Origin: PNNG01 sp964577055
GTDB lineage: Bacteria; Bacteroidota; Bacteroidia; UBA7662
Direction of reading: 5' to 3'
Length of the DNA: 64,000 bases
Assembly (NCBI GenBank): GCA_964577055.1
Contig: CAZNWC010000002.1
Location: 186,001 to 250,000 of the forward strand
Shown here: positions 16,293 through 24,309 of the stretch, piece after piece
Layout: the number at the start of each line of letters is the position of its first letter
How positions within the stretch are numbered: the first letter of the stretch is position 1
Notes under the pieces: generated by a model
Databases searched by the model: none
What the model was told of the DNA's origin: nothing
Seen by the model: only the letters and a program-made list of their open reading frames with translations
Made by a program: the position numbers and the translations under genes

Positions 16293-18056
16293 ATGCAACT
16301 TCTTTTCAAATATCTCAAAGGCTACTGGAAGCTGGTCCTACTGGCACTTCTGCTGGCAGCCATCAACCAAGTTTTTTCATTACTCGACCCCTGGATCTTC
16401 CAAAAAATCATCGACCGTTATGTGGTAGAGGGTTCGGTACGACCCGCCGATGCAAAAGGTTTTATTGAAGGCGCCGGACTCTTGATTTTAGCCGCCATGG
16501 GCGTGGCCATGGTAAGCCGCATTGCCAAAAACTTCCAGGATTATTATGTAAATGTGATTACACAGCGTTTAGGGGCACAGATTTATACCGATGGACTCAC
16601 CCACTCGCTCGATTTGCCTTACCAGGATTTCGAAGACCAGCGTTCGGGCGAAACCTTGGGTATTTTGCAAAAAGTGCGTACCGATGTGGAAAAGTTGGTG
16701 TCGGCGGTAGTGAACATCCTTTTCACCTCCTTGGTGGGTGTCATTTTTGTGATGGTATACGCCTACAATGTGTACTGGGCCATTGCTCCGGTGTATTTTT
16801 CTGCCATTCCGCTCCTGGGCATTTTGAGTTCGGTGCTCAGCAAGCGCATCAAGCGCATTCAAAAGACCATTGTGGGCGAAACCACTTCGCTGGCCGGCAG
16901 CACCACCGAATCGCTGCGCAACATCGAATTGGTGAAGAGTTTGGGCTTGGCACAGCAAGAAACCAAACGCTTGAACAGCATCACAGGCAAAATTCTCGGC
17001 TTGGAGCTTAAAAAAGTGAAGTACATCCGCAGCCTCAGCTTCATCCAAGGCACCTTTGTCAACCTCATGCGCAATGGCATTTTGATGATGATGTTGTACC
17101 TCATTTTTGCAGATAAAATCACAGTGGGACAATTCTTCTCGCTCTTCATTTACAGCTTTTTCATCTTTGGTCCACTGCAAGAACTGGGCAATATCATCAA
17201 TATTTACCGCGAAGCAGAGGTTTCGCTTAATAATTTCAAAAACATACTTAGCCGACCCAAGGAAACCCGACCTGCCGCTCCCAAAGCCATCGGGGCTTTG
17301 CACAAATTGGTTTTCGACGGGGTTACCTTTCAGCACCGCACGGCGCGCCAGGCTGCTTTGGAAGAGGTGAGTTTTGAGGTCCGTCGGGGCGAAACCATTG
17401 CTTTTGTAGGTCCCTCAGGCTCGGGCAAAACGACCTTGGTGAAATTACTGGTGGGCTTGTACCCGCCGCAGCAAGGACAAATTTATTACAACCAAACCCC
17501 TGCCAAGGACATTGATTTGGACGAATTGCGTGCCGGTATTGGTTTCGTCACCCAAGATACCCAGCTGTTTGCAGGTACGATCCGCGAAAACCTGCTTTTT
17601 GCCGCCCCTAACGCCACCGATGAAGCATGTTTAGATGCTTTGGAGCGTGCTGCTTGTCAAGGTTTGTTGGCCCGTGCCGATAAGGGCCTCGACTCGGTCA
17701 TTGGTGAAAGTGGCGTGAAAGTATCGGGCGGCGAAAAACAGCGATTGAGCATTGCCAGGGCCCTGCTGCGCAACCCACGTTTGCTGGTGTTCGATGAAGC
17801 TACCTCTGCCCTCGATTCCATCACCGAGGAAGAAATTTCGAAGACCGTTCGCGAGCTCAGCAGCACCGACGAACACATCACCGTATTGATTGCCCACCGC
17901 CTGAGCACCATCATGCATGCCGACCGCATTTACGTGCTCGAAAAAGGCAAAATTGTAGAAACCGGCGGCCACGAAAGCCTATTGGCCCAAAAGGGCTTGT
18001 ACTATGCCATGTGGCGCCAGCAGATTGGTGAAAGGTCGTTTGCTGATTTTAATTGA
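16293..18056 (+). CDS. ABC exporter, fused permease and ATPase (MsbA/LmrA-like)
   Basis: A 587-aa half-transporter that should work as a homodimer in the inner membrane. The N-terminal half holds six predicted membrane helices (about residues 15-300). The C-terminal ATPase has Walker A GPSGSGKTTL, a Q-loop region FVTQDTQLFAGT, signature VSGGEKQ, Walker B RLLVFDEATSALDS and the switch histidine in LIAHRLST. The type IV exporter layout is shared by lipid A, lipid, peptide and drug exporters, and the substrate cannot be inferred. It could be the lipid flippase MsbA, but Bacteroidota carry several such paralogues. It ends 18 nt from the convergent fhs stop. Confidence 0.9.
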   Translation: MQLLFKYLKGYWKLVLLALLLAAINQVFSLLDPWIFQKIIDRYVVEGSVRPADAKGFIEGAGLLILAAMGVAMVSRIAKNFQDYYVNVITQRLGAQIYTDGLTHSLDLPYQDFEDQRSGETLGILQKVRTDVEKLVSAVVNILFTSLVGVIFVMVYAYNVYWAIAPVYFSAIPLLGILSSVLSKRIKRIQKTIVGETTSLAGSTTESLRNIELVKSLGLAQQETKRLNSITGKILGLELKKVKYIRSLSFIQGTFVNLMRNGILMMMLYLIFADKITVGQFFSLFIYSFFIFGPLQELGNIINIYREAEVSLNNFKNILSRPKETRPAAPKAIGALHKLVFDGVTFQHRTARQAALEEVSFEVRRGETIAFVGPSGSGKTTLVKLLVGLYPPQQGQIYYNQTPAKDIDLDELRAGIGFVTQDTQLFAGTIRENLLFAAPNATDEACLDALERAACQGLLARADKGLDSVIGESGVKVSGGEKQRLSIARALLRNPRLLVFDEATSALDSITEEEISKTVRELSSTDEHITVLIAHRLSTIMHADRIYVLEKGKIVETGGHESLLAQKGLYYAMWRQQIGERSFADFN

Positions 18057-18074
18057 GCGTTTGGTCTCACCATT

Positions 18075-19748
18075 TTAGAACAACCCACTGATCTGCCCAT
18101 GGGCATCAATGTCGATGTTTTCGGCGGCGGGATTGTTTGGCAGGCCAGGCATGCGCATCAGCTCGCCGGCAATGGGAACCACAAAGCCAGCACCTGCGGC
18201 TACCTCAATTTCACGGATGGTGATTTCGAAGTCGGTGGCCGTACCAATGGCTTTCGGGTTATCGCTGAACGAATACTGCGTTTTGGCAATACATACCGGC
18301 AAATGGCTCAATCCCAGTTTTTCGATTTGTTTGAGGTCTTGCTGTGCCTTGGGACCAAAATTCACCCCTTTCGCCCGGTAAATTTCGCGGGCTACGGTGG
18401 CAATCTTATCGGCCATTGGCAGGTTGTTATCGTAGAGCAAGCGGTGCGGCTTTCCTCCCCGACTTTCGGCGGCTTCGGCCACCAATTGCGCCAAGTTTGC
18501 GGCTCCTTCCCCACCCTTGGCCCAAACTTCGGCCACAGCAGCTTTGTAACCTGCTGCCGCACACATTTCGAGCAATTGGGCCAATTCGGCTTCAGTATCC
18601 GATGGAAACCTATTGATAGCCACCACAGGCTCTAAGTCGAACTTGCGCACGTTTTCGGCATGGCGCTGCAGGTTGGTAAAGCCTTTTTGCAGGTCTTCGA
18701 GTCCCTCTTCGGTGAGGGTTTTGATGTGCTGACCGCCGTGGTATTTCAACGCGCGCACCGTGGTAACCAAAACTACTGCTGCCGGCGAAATGCCTGCATA
18801 CCGGCATTTGAGATCGAGGAATTTTTCGCCCCCCAAATCAAAAGCAAAACCGGCTTCGGTAACCACATAATCGCTCATGCTCATGGCCAATTTGGTGGCC
18901 AAAACCGTATTGGTGCCTTGAGCGATGTTGGCAAACGGACCGCCGTGCAACAGCACCGGATTTCCTTCGAGCGTTTGCACCAGGTTGGGTTGGATGGCAT
19001 CTTTCAACAAAGCGGCCATGGCGCCTTCGGCTTTGAGCTGACGGGCAAAAACAGGTTTTCCGTCAAAGTCGTTGCCAATGTAAATGTTGCCCAAGCGCTG
19101 TTTGAGGTCGCTTAAATCGTTGGCAAAGCACAAAATGGCCATTACTTCAGAAGCTGCGGTGATGTCGAATCCCGTTTCGCGCATAAAGCCATTGGCTTTG
19201 CCGCCCATGCCTACCACAATGTTGCGCAAGGCGCGGTCGTTCATGTCCATGACCCGCTTCCAGCGCACCGTGCGTGGATCGATGTGTACGTGTGGATCTT
19301 TGGCCTGTATAGCATTGTCGATCATGGCTGTCAAGAGGTTGTGGGCTTTTTCAATGGCCGCAAAATCGCCGGTGAAATGCAGGTTGATGTCTTCCATGGG
19401 CTGCACCTGGGCATGTCCACCCCCTGTTGCGCCGCCTTTTACGCCAAAAACAGGCCCCAAGCTGGGTTCACGCAGGGCTGCCATGGCTTGTTTGCCAATG
19501 TGGTTGAGTCCGTCGGTGAGGCCGATGCTGATGGTGGTTTTGCCCTCACCTGCCGGGGTAGGCGTGGTAGCCGACACCAAAATGAGCTTGCAATGCTTCA
19601 AACGATCGGGCTGAATCAAATGCAAGGGCAACTTGGCTTTGTACTTGCCATATGGCTCAAGCAGCTCGGTGGGAATACCGGCTTTTTCGGCAATTTGCGT
19701 AATGGGCTTGGGGGGATGGAGGCGAGCGATGTCGAGGTCGGTGGGCAT
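18075..19748 (-). CDS. fhs: Formate-tetrahydrofolate ligase
   Basis: A 557-aa enzyme (family about 555-560 aa) that joins formate to tetrahydrofolate with ATP, giving 10-formyl-THF for purine and one-carbon metabolism. The ATP-binding motif TPAGEGKTT lies at about residues 64-72. GVKGGATGGGHAQVQPMEDINLHFTGD is the family signature region (read as consecutive short motifs), and INRFPSDTEAE and GEGAANLA follow. Monocistronic and on the strand opposite the ABC exporter. Its upstream side faces the inverted-repeat gap. Confidence 0.97.
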   Translation of the reverse strand: MPTDLDIARLHPPKPITQIAEKAGIPTELLEPYGKYKAKLPLHLIQPDRLKHCKLILVSATTPTPAGEGKTTISIGLTDGLNHIGKQAMAALREPSLGPVFGVKGGATGGGHAQVQPMEDINLHFTGDFAAIEKAHNLLTAMIDNAIQAKDPHVHIDPRTVRWKRVMDMNDRALRNIVVGMGGKANGFMRETGFDITAASEVMAILCFANDLSDLKQRLGNIYIGNDFDGKPVFARQLKAEGAMAALLKDAIQPNLVQTLEGNPVLLHGGPFANIAQGTNTVLATKLAMSMSDYVVTEAGFAFDLGGEKFLDLKCRYAGISPAAVVLVTTVRALKYHGGQHIKTLTEEGLEDLQKGFTNLQRHAENVRKFDLEPVVAINRFPSDTEAELAQLLEMCAAAGYKAAVAEVWAKGGEGAANLAQLVAEAAESRGGKPHRLLYDNNLPMADKIATVAREIYRAKGVNFGPKAQQDLKQIEKLGLSHLPVCIAKTQYSFSDNPKAIGTATDFEITIREIEVAAGAGFVVPIAGELMRMPGLPNNPAAENIDIDAHGQISGLF

Positions 19749-19761
19749 GGTGTGAGGGGCT

Positions 19762-19995
19762 AACCGCAGAGGCGCGGATGTTATGAATATGTTGAATGAA
19801 CTTTTGAAGGTACTAAAGGCTGTGGTAGCATAGAACGGCAGCTTTCAGTGCAGGAATAAGCGATATGCCGCACCCGAGTGAGCGGAGGCTTTTGGCCAGG
19901 CATGCTTTGCAGCCTAGCCGGAGGCCGCAGAGATTGGCTATCGGATGGCGTGACTTTGACTCTCATTTCTGCGTTTTTCTGCGTAATCTGCGGTT
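19762..19995. repeat. Inverted-repeat-bounded intergenic element, about 234 bp
   Basis: AACCGCAGA at 19762-19770 is perfectly inverted as TCTGCGGTT at 19987-19995. The right end continues with repeated TTCTGCGT/TTTTTCTGCGT units like the CTCTGCG...CTGCGGTT intergenic repeats seen in many environmental genomes. The interior has further GC-rich palindromic pieces (GCCTAGCCGGAGGC). No transposase. It may be a degenerate miniature element or a folded-RNA-type repeat. Confidence 0.55.
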
Positions 19996-20017
19996 CATGA
20001 AAGCAAAGTCTGTTCGC

Positions 20018-20051
20018 TTGTAGGCCTGAAACAGCCGTTGCTGTATATTTG
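20018..20051 (+). promoter_or_regulatory. Probable sigma-A promoter of elbB
   Basis: TTG at 20018-20020, 23-nt spacer, TATATTTG at 20044-20051. Both elements fit Bacteroidota sigma-A sites, though the spacer is at the long end. It leaves a leader of about 80 nt before the ATG at 20137. Confidence 0.6.
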
Positions 20052-20136
20052 TAAGACAGGGCGTTTTGCGACATGAATGTTAATTCGACTCGAATTTAGA
20101 GTGTTTTGTCCTAATTTCAAGAAAAAAATCAAACAG

Positions 20137-20826
20137 ATGAAAAAGCAGAAAATGGCGGTTCTATTGGCCGGTTGTGGGGTGTACGACGGTTCCGAAATTC
20201 ACGAAGCCGTATTGAGTTTGCTGGCGCTGGAGGAAGCTGGTTTCGACTACCAATGCATTGCCCCCAACAAAGAGCAGCACCATGTAATAAACCACTTGAC
20301 TGGTGAGGAAATGCAGCCTGCCCGTAATGTGTTGGTTGAATCGGCACGCATTGCCCGTGGCAATGTATTGGCTTTAGATGCAGTAAACGAGGCTGCTTTT
20401 GATGGATTGCTCATCCCCGGGGGTTTTGGTGCGGCCAAAAACTTGAACCAATGGGCCTTGGCGGGTCCCGACGGCGCCATCGACCCGCAAGTAAAAACCC
20501 TCATCCTGGCCTTTGCCCGCGCCAGTAAACCCATTGGGGCCTTGTGCATGGGACCTACCGTTTTGGCCAGTGCCTTTGCCGGCAGCGAATTCCAGCCCCA
20601 ACTCACAGTGGGCAGCACCGAGGCCCCCTCTCCTTACGACATTGCCGCCATCAGCGCAGGCATGGAAAGCTTGGGCAGCAAGGTAGCCATGCGTACCGTT
20701 GACCAAATTGAGGTAGATGTGCCCCTCAAAATCGTTAGTGCGCCCTGCTACATGATGGAGGCCGGCATCAGCCAAATACACCGCAATGCGCGGCAGGTGG
20801 TGGAGGCGATGAAGCAACTGATTTAA
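20137..20826 (+). CDS. elbB: ElbB-like glyoxalase, DJ-1/PfpI superfamily
   Basis: A 229-aa class I glutamine amidotransferase-like protein, close to E. coli ElbB (217 aa), which has glyoxalase activity and was first linked to isoprenoid yield. VLLAGCGVYDGSEIHEAV at the start and LLIPGGFGAAKNL in the middle are family hallmarks. The nucleophile-elbow cysteine is in GALCMGPT. The ATG at 20137 matches the family start; an in-frame ATG at 20077 would add 20 residues without family similarity. The substrate in vivo is unknown. It is followed 46-52 nt later by the DUF2062 gene. Confidence 0.9.
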   Translation: MKKQKMAVLLAGCGVYDGSEIHEAVLSLLALEEAGFDYQCIAPNKEQHHVINHLTGEEMQPARNVLVESARIARGNVLALDAVNEAAFDGLLIPGGFGAAKNLNQWALAGPDGAIDPQVKTLILAFARASKPIGALCMGPTVLASAFAGSEFQPQLTVGSTEAPSPYDIAAISAGMESLGSKVAMRTVDQIEVDVPLKIVSAPCYMMEAGISQIHRNARQVVEAMKQLI

Positions 20827-20872
20827 AGCCATCGGTAACGCTTAACCGGAAATTAACATCCCAAGACGACCT

Positions 20873-21319
20873 TTGACCGTGCGCAAAAAAATCAAGGCAC
20901 TATTTCAGTTCGAAGCAGTATCGGCCAAAACCTGGTCGGCTTCGGTGGCATTTGGTTTTGTGGCTGGGCTCTTCCCTATTCTTGGTCCGGTCACCCTGCT
21001 CAGCCTGGCCTTGGGTTGGTTGTTTCGCTTGCATATTCCGTTGGTGTTGGCCGTGATTTATTTGCTCTACCCCCTACAACTACTGCTCATGGTACCCTTT
21101 ACCTGGTTAGGCGAATGGGGTTTTGCAGCCGTTTCGTATGCCGCACCTGTTAATCCCGGCTGGTTCGATCAACTGCTGCATTGGGCCGGTGCTGCGGTGG
21201 GCGGTTGGTTGTTGGTTTGTATTCCAACGGGCATCTTTTTATTCGTTTTGGCCCAGTCGTTTTTCGAAAGGCGTTTACGCAAACAGGAAGTAGCTGCAAG
21301 TCAAAGCATGCAGCCTTAA
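20873..21319 (+). CDS. DUF2062 small membrane protein
   Basis: A 146-148 aa inner-membrane protein of the DUF2062 family, found in many bacteria, sometimes fused to glycosyltransferases; biochemical role unknown. A basic N-terminal amphipathic segment (VRKKIKALFQF) is followed by the family stretch FGFVAGLFPILGP and three or four hydrophobic helices (about residues 25-45, 52-75, 100-128). No ATG start exists: the candidates are TTG at 20873 and GTG at 20879, two codons apart. The C terminus is charged and cytoplasmic-looking. It may be co-transcribed with elbB. Confidence 0.8.
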   Translation: MTVRKKIKALFQFEAVSAKTWSASVAFGFVAGLFPILGPVTLLSLALGWLFRLHIPLVLAVIYLLYPLQLLLMVPFTWLGEWGFAAVSYAAPVNPGWFDQLLHWAGAAVGGWLLVCIPTGIFLFVLAQSFFERRLRKQEVAASQSMQP

Positions 21320-21409
21320 TTCGCGATGCCAAGAATTTCAGCCTTTTCACACATCATTCACCGAGCCCTGAACAAATTTTCTTAAAATTGCCCTCCAATT
21401 TATTTCAGC

Positions 21410-22636
21410 ATGCAAAAAATCAAAGTAGCCAATCCGGTCGTAGAACTCGATGGCGATGAAATGACCCGCATCATTTGGGCCTACATCAAAGACAAATTGA
21501 TTCTTCCTTACCTCGATCTCGATATCAAATATTACGATTTGGGCATCGAACACCGCGACGCCACCAACGACCAGGTGACGATAGATGCGGCCGAGGCCAT
21601 CAAAAAATACAATGTGGGCATCAAATGCGCCACCATCACCCCCGACGAAGCACGCGTGAAGGAGTTCAGCCTCAAACAAATGTGGAAGTCGCCCAACGGC
21701 ACCATCCGCAACATCCTCGATGGCACGGTTTTCCGCGAGCCCATTGTGATGCAGAACATCCCACGCCTAGTGCCCAACTGGACCGCCCCTATTTGCATTG
21801 GTCGCCACGCTTTTGGCGATCAGTACCGTGCTACCGACTTTGTTACCAAAGGCAAAGGCAAACTCACCGTGAAGTTCGAAGGTGAAGACGGTACCGTGCA
21901 GGAATTTGAAGTGTACAACTTCAAAGGCGATGGTGTGGCTTTGGCCATGTACAATACCGACGAATCGATTCGCGGTTTCGCACACGCTTGTTTCAACCAG
22001 GCCCTCATGAAAAAGTGGCCGCTCTATTTGTCAACCAAAAACACCATCCTCAAAAAGTACGACGGTAGGTTTAAAGACATCTTCGAAGAAATTTACCAGA
22101 GCGACTACAAAGCACAGTTTGAAGCTGCTGGCATTGTGTACGAGCACCGCCTCATCGACGATATGGTGGCCTCAGCCCTCAAATGGAATGGCAATTTTGT
22201 TTGGGCGTGTAAAAACTACGATGGCGATGTGCAAAGCGATACCGTGGCACAAGGTTTCGGTTCGTTGGGACTCATGACCTCGGTTTTGGTAACGCCCGAT
22301 GGCAAAACCATGGAAGCCGAAGCAGCCCATGGTACGGTTACCCGCCACTACCGCATGCACCAGCAAGGCAAGCCAACAAGTACCAACCCAATTGCCAGCA
22401 TTTTTGCCTGGACCAGAGGTTTAGAGTTCCGTGGAAAACTAGATAACAATCAGGAACTTATTCGTTTCTGTCAGGCGCTCGAAGCCGTGTGTATCGAAAC
22501 TGTAGAAGCTGGTTATATGACCAAAGATTTGGCGGTATGTATTTACGGCAACGATGTGAAACACGGTGAACATTACCTCTACACCGAAGAATTCCTCGAG
22601 AAATTGAATGCCAACTTACAAGCCAAATTGGCGTAA
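21410..22636 (+). CDS. icd: NADP-dependent isocitrate dehydrogenase (eukaryote-like class)
   Basis: A 408-aa TCA-cycle enzyme converting isocitrate to 2-oxoglutarate and CO2. VVELDGDEMTRIIWAYIKD at the N terminus is typical of the homodimeric NADP class shared with mitochondria and cytosol, not of the E. coli type. The substrate loop SPNGTIRNIL includes the isocitrate-binding serine, and the metal aspartates lie in IDDMVA and the later SDTVAQG region. The NADP-selecting AAHGTVTRHYR follows. The full length equals the class norm. Own terminator downstream; no operon partner visible. Confidence 0.97.
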   Translation: MQKIKVANPVVELDGDEMTRIIWAYIKDKLILPYLDLDIKYYDLGIEHRDATNDQVTIDAAEAIKKYNVGIKCATITPDEARVKEFSLKQMWKSPNGTIRNILDGTVFREPIVMQNIPRLVPNWTAPICIGRHAFGDQYRATDFVTKGKGKLTVKFEGEDGTVQEFEVYNFKGDGVALAMYNTDESIRGFAHACFNQALMKKWPLYLSTKNTILKKYDGRFKDIFEEIYQSDYKAQFEAAGIVYEHRLIDDMVASALKWNGNFVWACKNYDGDVQSDTVAQGFGSLGLMTSVLVTPDGKTMEAEAAHGTVTRHYRMHQQGKPTSTNPIASIFAWTRGLEFRGKLDNNQELIRFCQALEAVCIETVEAGYMTKDLAVCIYGNDVKHGEHYLYTEEFLEKLNANLQAKLA

Positions 22637-22656
22637 TGCATTGTCATCAAAGTGAA

Positions 22657-22685
22657 AAGCCTCACCTCTCGGTGGGGCTTTTTTT
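22657..22685 (+). terminator. Terminator of icd
   Basis: Stem AAGCCTCACC/GGTGGGGCTT with one G-U pair, TCTC loop and a T run, 20 nt after the icd stop. Confidence 0.92.
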
Positions 22686-22706
22686 ATGGTTCGGAAAGCG
22701 CTTGCT

Positions 22707-22997
22707 TCAGTCTTTTTTATCCAATTCAGGCGTCGATATCAAGCGTGAAATAAACCAAACGGTACCCCTACTTTTCCATTCGCGCACGGCCCACCAAATG
22801 CCGAGGAGCAGTCCAAGCGCGGTGAGTGCCCCAAAAAGCCATTGGTTTTGCTGATTGGGGTTGCTTGCGTACCAATAACCACCCACTGCTGCACCAATAA
22901 GTGTAGGTGAACCTATAATCATCAAGGCGCCTAAAATCTCAGTCATAAGGCTCCCGGTTCTAGCTATTTTGGGAGTTGTAGTCGGATTAGATTTCAT
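22707..22997 (-). CDS. Small two-helix membrane protein, unknown
   Basis: A 96-aa protein with two predicted membrane helices (about residues 18-38 and 52-70), a short glycine-rich link (AAVGGYWYASNPNQQ) and a basic C-terminal stretch after the second helix. No recognised domain. The ATG at 22997 is taken; an in-frame GTG lies eight codons upstream. It is convergent with icd and sits downstream of the toxin-antitoxin pair on the same strand, about 80 nt away; a functional link is not evident. Confidence 0.55.
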   Translation of the reverse strand: MKSNPTTTPKIARTGSLMTEILGALMIIGSPTLIGAAVGGYWYASNPNQQNQWLFGALTALGLLLGIWWAVREWKSRGTVWFISRLISTPELDKKD

Positions 22998-23078
22998 GAT
23001 TTTCAGGTTAGATACTTCCACTTGTTTTCAAATATAAAAGCGAAACGCATAATAACAATACTTATGACTCACTAATGA

Positions 23079-23378
23079 TCAGCCATTCATTTTTGATGGG
23101 TCTTGCCGACTGTCAAAAATGTCGATTATGTAAATAGTTTGATTTTCAACCCTGTAAATCACCTTGGTGTGCTTGACTAAAATCCGTCGATGATTCAATC
23201 CAAAATGTACCAAAAGAGGTTCAAGTTGACCTGTGTACGGTTGAATCAATAACGTTTCGCAAGCCCCGAGAATTTCTTGCTCAATCTTTAATACTTGTTC
23301 TTCGTTGAAATAGCGCCTTGCAAAATCAAGCGTTTCCACAAAACCATGCAGCGCCTGGGTAGTAAATACCAATTCCAT
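23079..23378 (-). CDS. RelE/ParE-family toxin
   Basis: A 99-aa protein of the RelE/ParE superfamily. The pattern is typical: an N-terminal strand ELVFTTQAL, two helices with a conserved-looking F..RRYF..EQVLKIEQEI segment, then strands HRRILVKHTKVIYRVENQ and TIYIIDIFDSRQDP, the C-terminal beta hairpin seen in ParE toxins. Such toxins poison DNA gyrase (ParE) or cleave mRNA (RelE); which applies here is not clear. It follows the antitoxin-like gene after 7 nt, the usual antitoxin-first order. Confidence 0.85.
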   Translation of the reverse strand: MELVFTTQALHGFVETLDFARRYFNEEQVLKIEQEILGACETLLIQPYTGQLEPLLVHFGLNHRRILVKHTKVIYRVENQTIYIIDIFDSRQDPSKMNG

Positions 23379-23385
23379 CGATAAG

Positions 23386-23595
23386 CTATCTGTTTCTTGC
23401 CAGTGCTTCTTTAAAATTATGGATGTCCATCAACCGCCCATGTTTAATGTCATCCTCAGCCCTACTAGCCCGACTTGTCAGCTTCTGTTTCAAAACCGAA
23501 TCTGTCAAGAGTTCTTGATATAGGGCTTCAATCAACGCATCATCAGCCTGTTCAATCGCTTTTTGTACAAATGATCTTTTTTCGGCAATGCTCAT
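23386..23595 (-). CDS. Antitoxin partner of the ParE-like toxin
   Basis: A 69-aa mostly helical charged protein beginning MSIAEKRSFVQKAIEQADD and ending HNFKEALARNR. Size, position directly upstream of the toxin (7-nt gap) and the helical N-terminal half with a looser C-terminal half fit a type II antitoxin. No clear ribbon-helix-helix or Phd motif is seen, so how it binds DNA is unknown. It is comparable to short Bacteroidota addiction-module antitoxins of the ParD-like or DUF-type kind. Confidence 0.75.
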   Translation of the reverse strand: MSIAEKRSFVQKAIEQADDALIEALYQELLTDSVLKQKLTSRASRAEDDIKHGRLMDIHNFKEALARNR

Positions 23596-23679
23596 GGCAG
23601 AATTTTAATTGAAATTACAAAATTCAATGATACACGAGAAACTATCATCTGAAAATATTGAGGCAAATGTGTAAAACGA

Positions 23680-23710
23680 AAAAGCCCCACCTTTTTCGAA
23701 GCAGGGCTCT
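23680..23710 (-). terminator. Possible terminator after the DUF6580 gene
   Basis: On the minus strand AGCCC and GGGCT can pair around a 16-nt loop and are followed by TTTTTCG. Weak because of the large loop. Confidence 0.5.
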
Positions 23711-23728
23711 TTTGTATTTTGAAACCGC

Positions 23729-24274
23729 TTACTTTTTCAACCAAGCGGGTTGCGCTTGCATGATGGCGGCAAAGCCTGCGAACAATACCCCGCTGTAAAC
23801 CAGGTCACCCAAAATGGTATAATGGAAGAAAGGCAAACCAGCGGCATAAGCGGCCATCAAGCCTCCAAAAGTGGTAGGATACATGCTGCCCGAAGCCCAT
23901 ACCAAGGCGTTGCTTACCAAAAAGAAAATCACCGAAGCCGTTAACGAACGGCCTGCAACTGATTTAACAGCTGGATTTTGCAAACCCGAACCGAGGAATA
24001 TAAAAGCAGCATAACAAGCATACAAGCCCAAAGCTCCGGCCGAAACCACATAGGATAGATCGTAATAGTTGTACAAAACGGCATTCACCAATACGTCGCT
24101 GAGCATGGCCGAAAGCACCACGGCCAATACTGCCATCCAACGCTGGGGCAACAAGGCGCCAGCGAAAAGGGCGATGGCGGTAAGCGGACCAAAATTCACG
24201 GGATGTGGCATGATGCGGGTGAGGGCTGCCACTACTATCAAGCCTATTATCAAAAGTGATTTGCTAATCTTCAT
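23729..24274 (-). CDS. DUF6580 integral membrane protein
   Basis: A 181-aa protein with five or six hydrophobic helices. The family-type opening is RIMPHPVNFGPLTAIALFAGA, followed by LSDVLVN and a C-terminal YTILGDLVYSGVLFAGF. The fold resembles small S-component-like transport proteins that bind vitamins or precursors, but no activity is established. It lies 35 nt downstream of the YhhQ gene on the same strand, so the two may be co-expressed. That neighbourhood is the only functional clue. Confidence 0.75.
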   Translation of the reverse strand: MKISKSLLIIGLIVVAALTRIMPHPVNFGPLTAIALFAGALLPQRWMAVLAVVLSAMLSDVLVNAVLYNYYDLSYVVSAGALGLYACYAAFIFLGSGLQNPAVKSVAGRSLTASVIFFLVSNALVWASGSMYPTTFGGLMAAYAAGLPFFHYTILGDLVYSGVLFAGFAAIMQAQPAWLKK

Positions 24275-24309
24275 ACGTCGTTTTGTGAATTGCGAGTCAA
24301 AAATAAGAA

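Larger units (their letters stand above)
19749..20136. other. 388-bp region without a gene, between fhs and elbB
   Basis: The fhs 5' side is followed by an inverted-repeat unit (19762-19995) and then by the elbB promoter (20018-20051) and leader. The 97-codon minus-strand open frame here is derived from the repeat and is not credible as a gene. No tRNA-like fold seen. Confidence 0.75.

Noticed and set aside
19781..20074. 97-codon minus-strand open frame between fhs and elbB
   Set aside because: Its sequence (including ITQKNAE) comes from the CTGCG-type intergenic repeat, a frequent source of false genes; no domain, no promoter.
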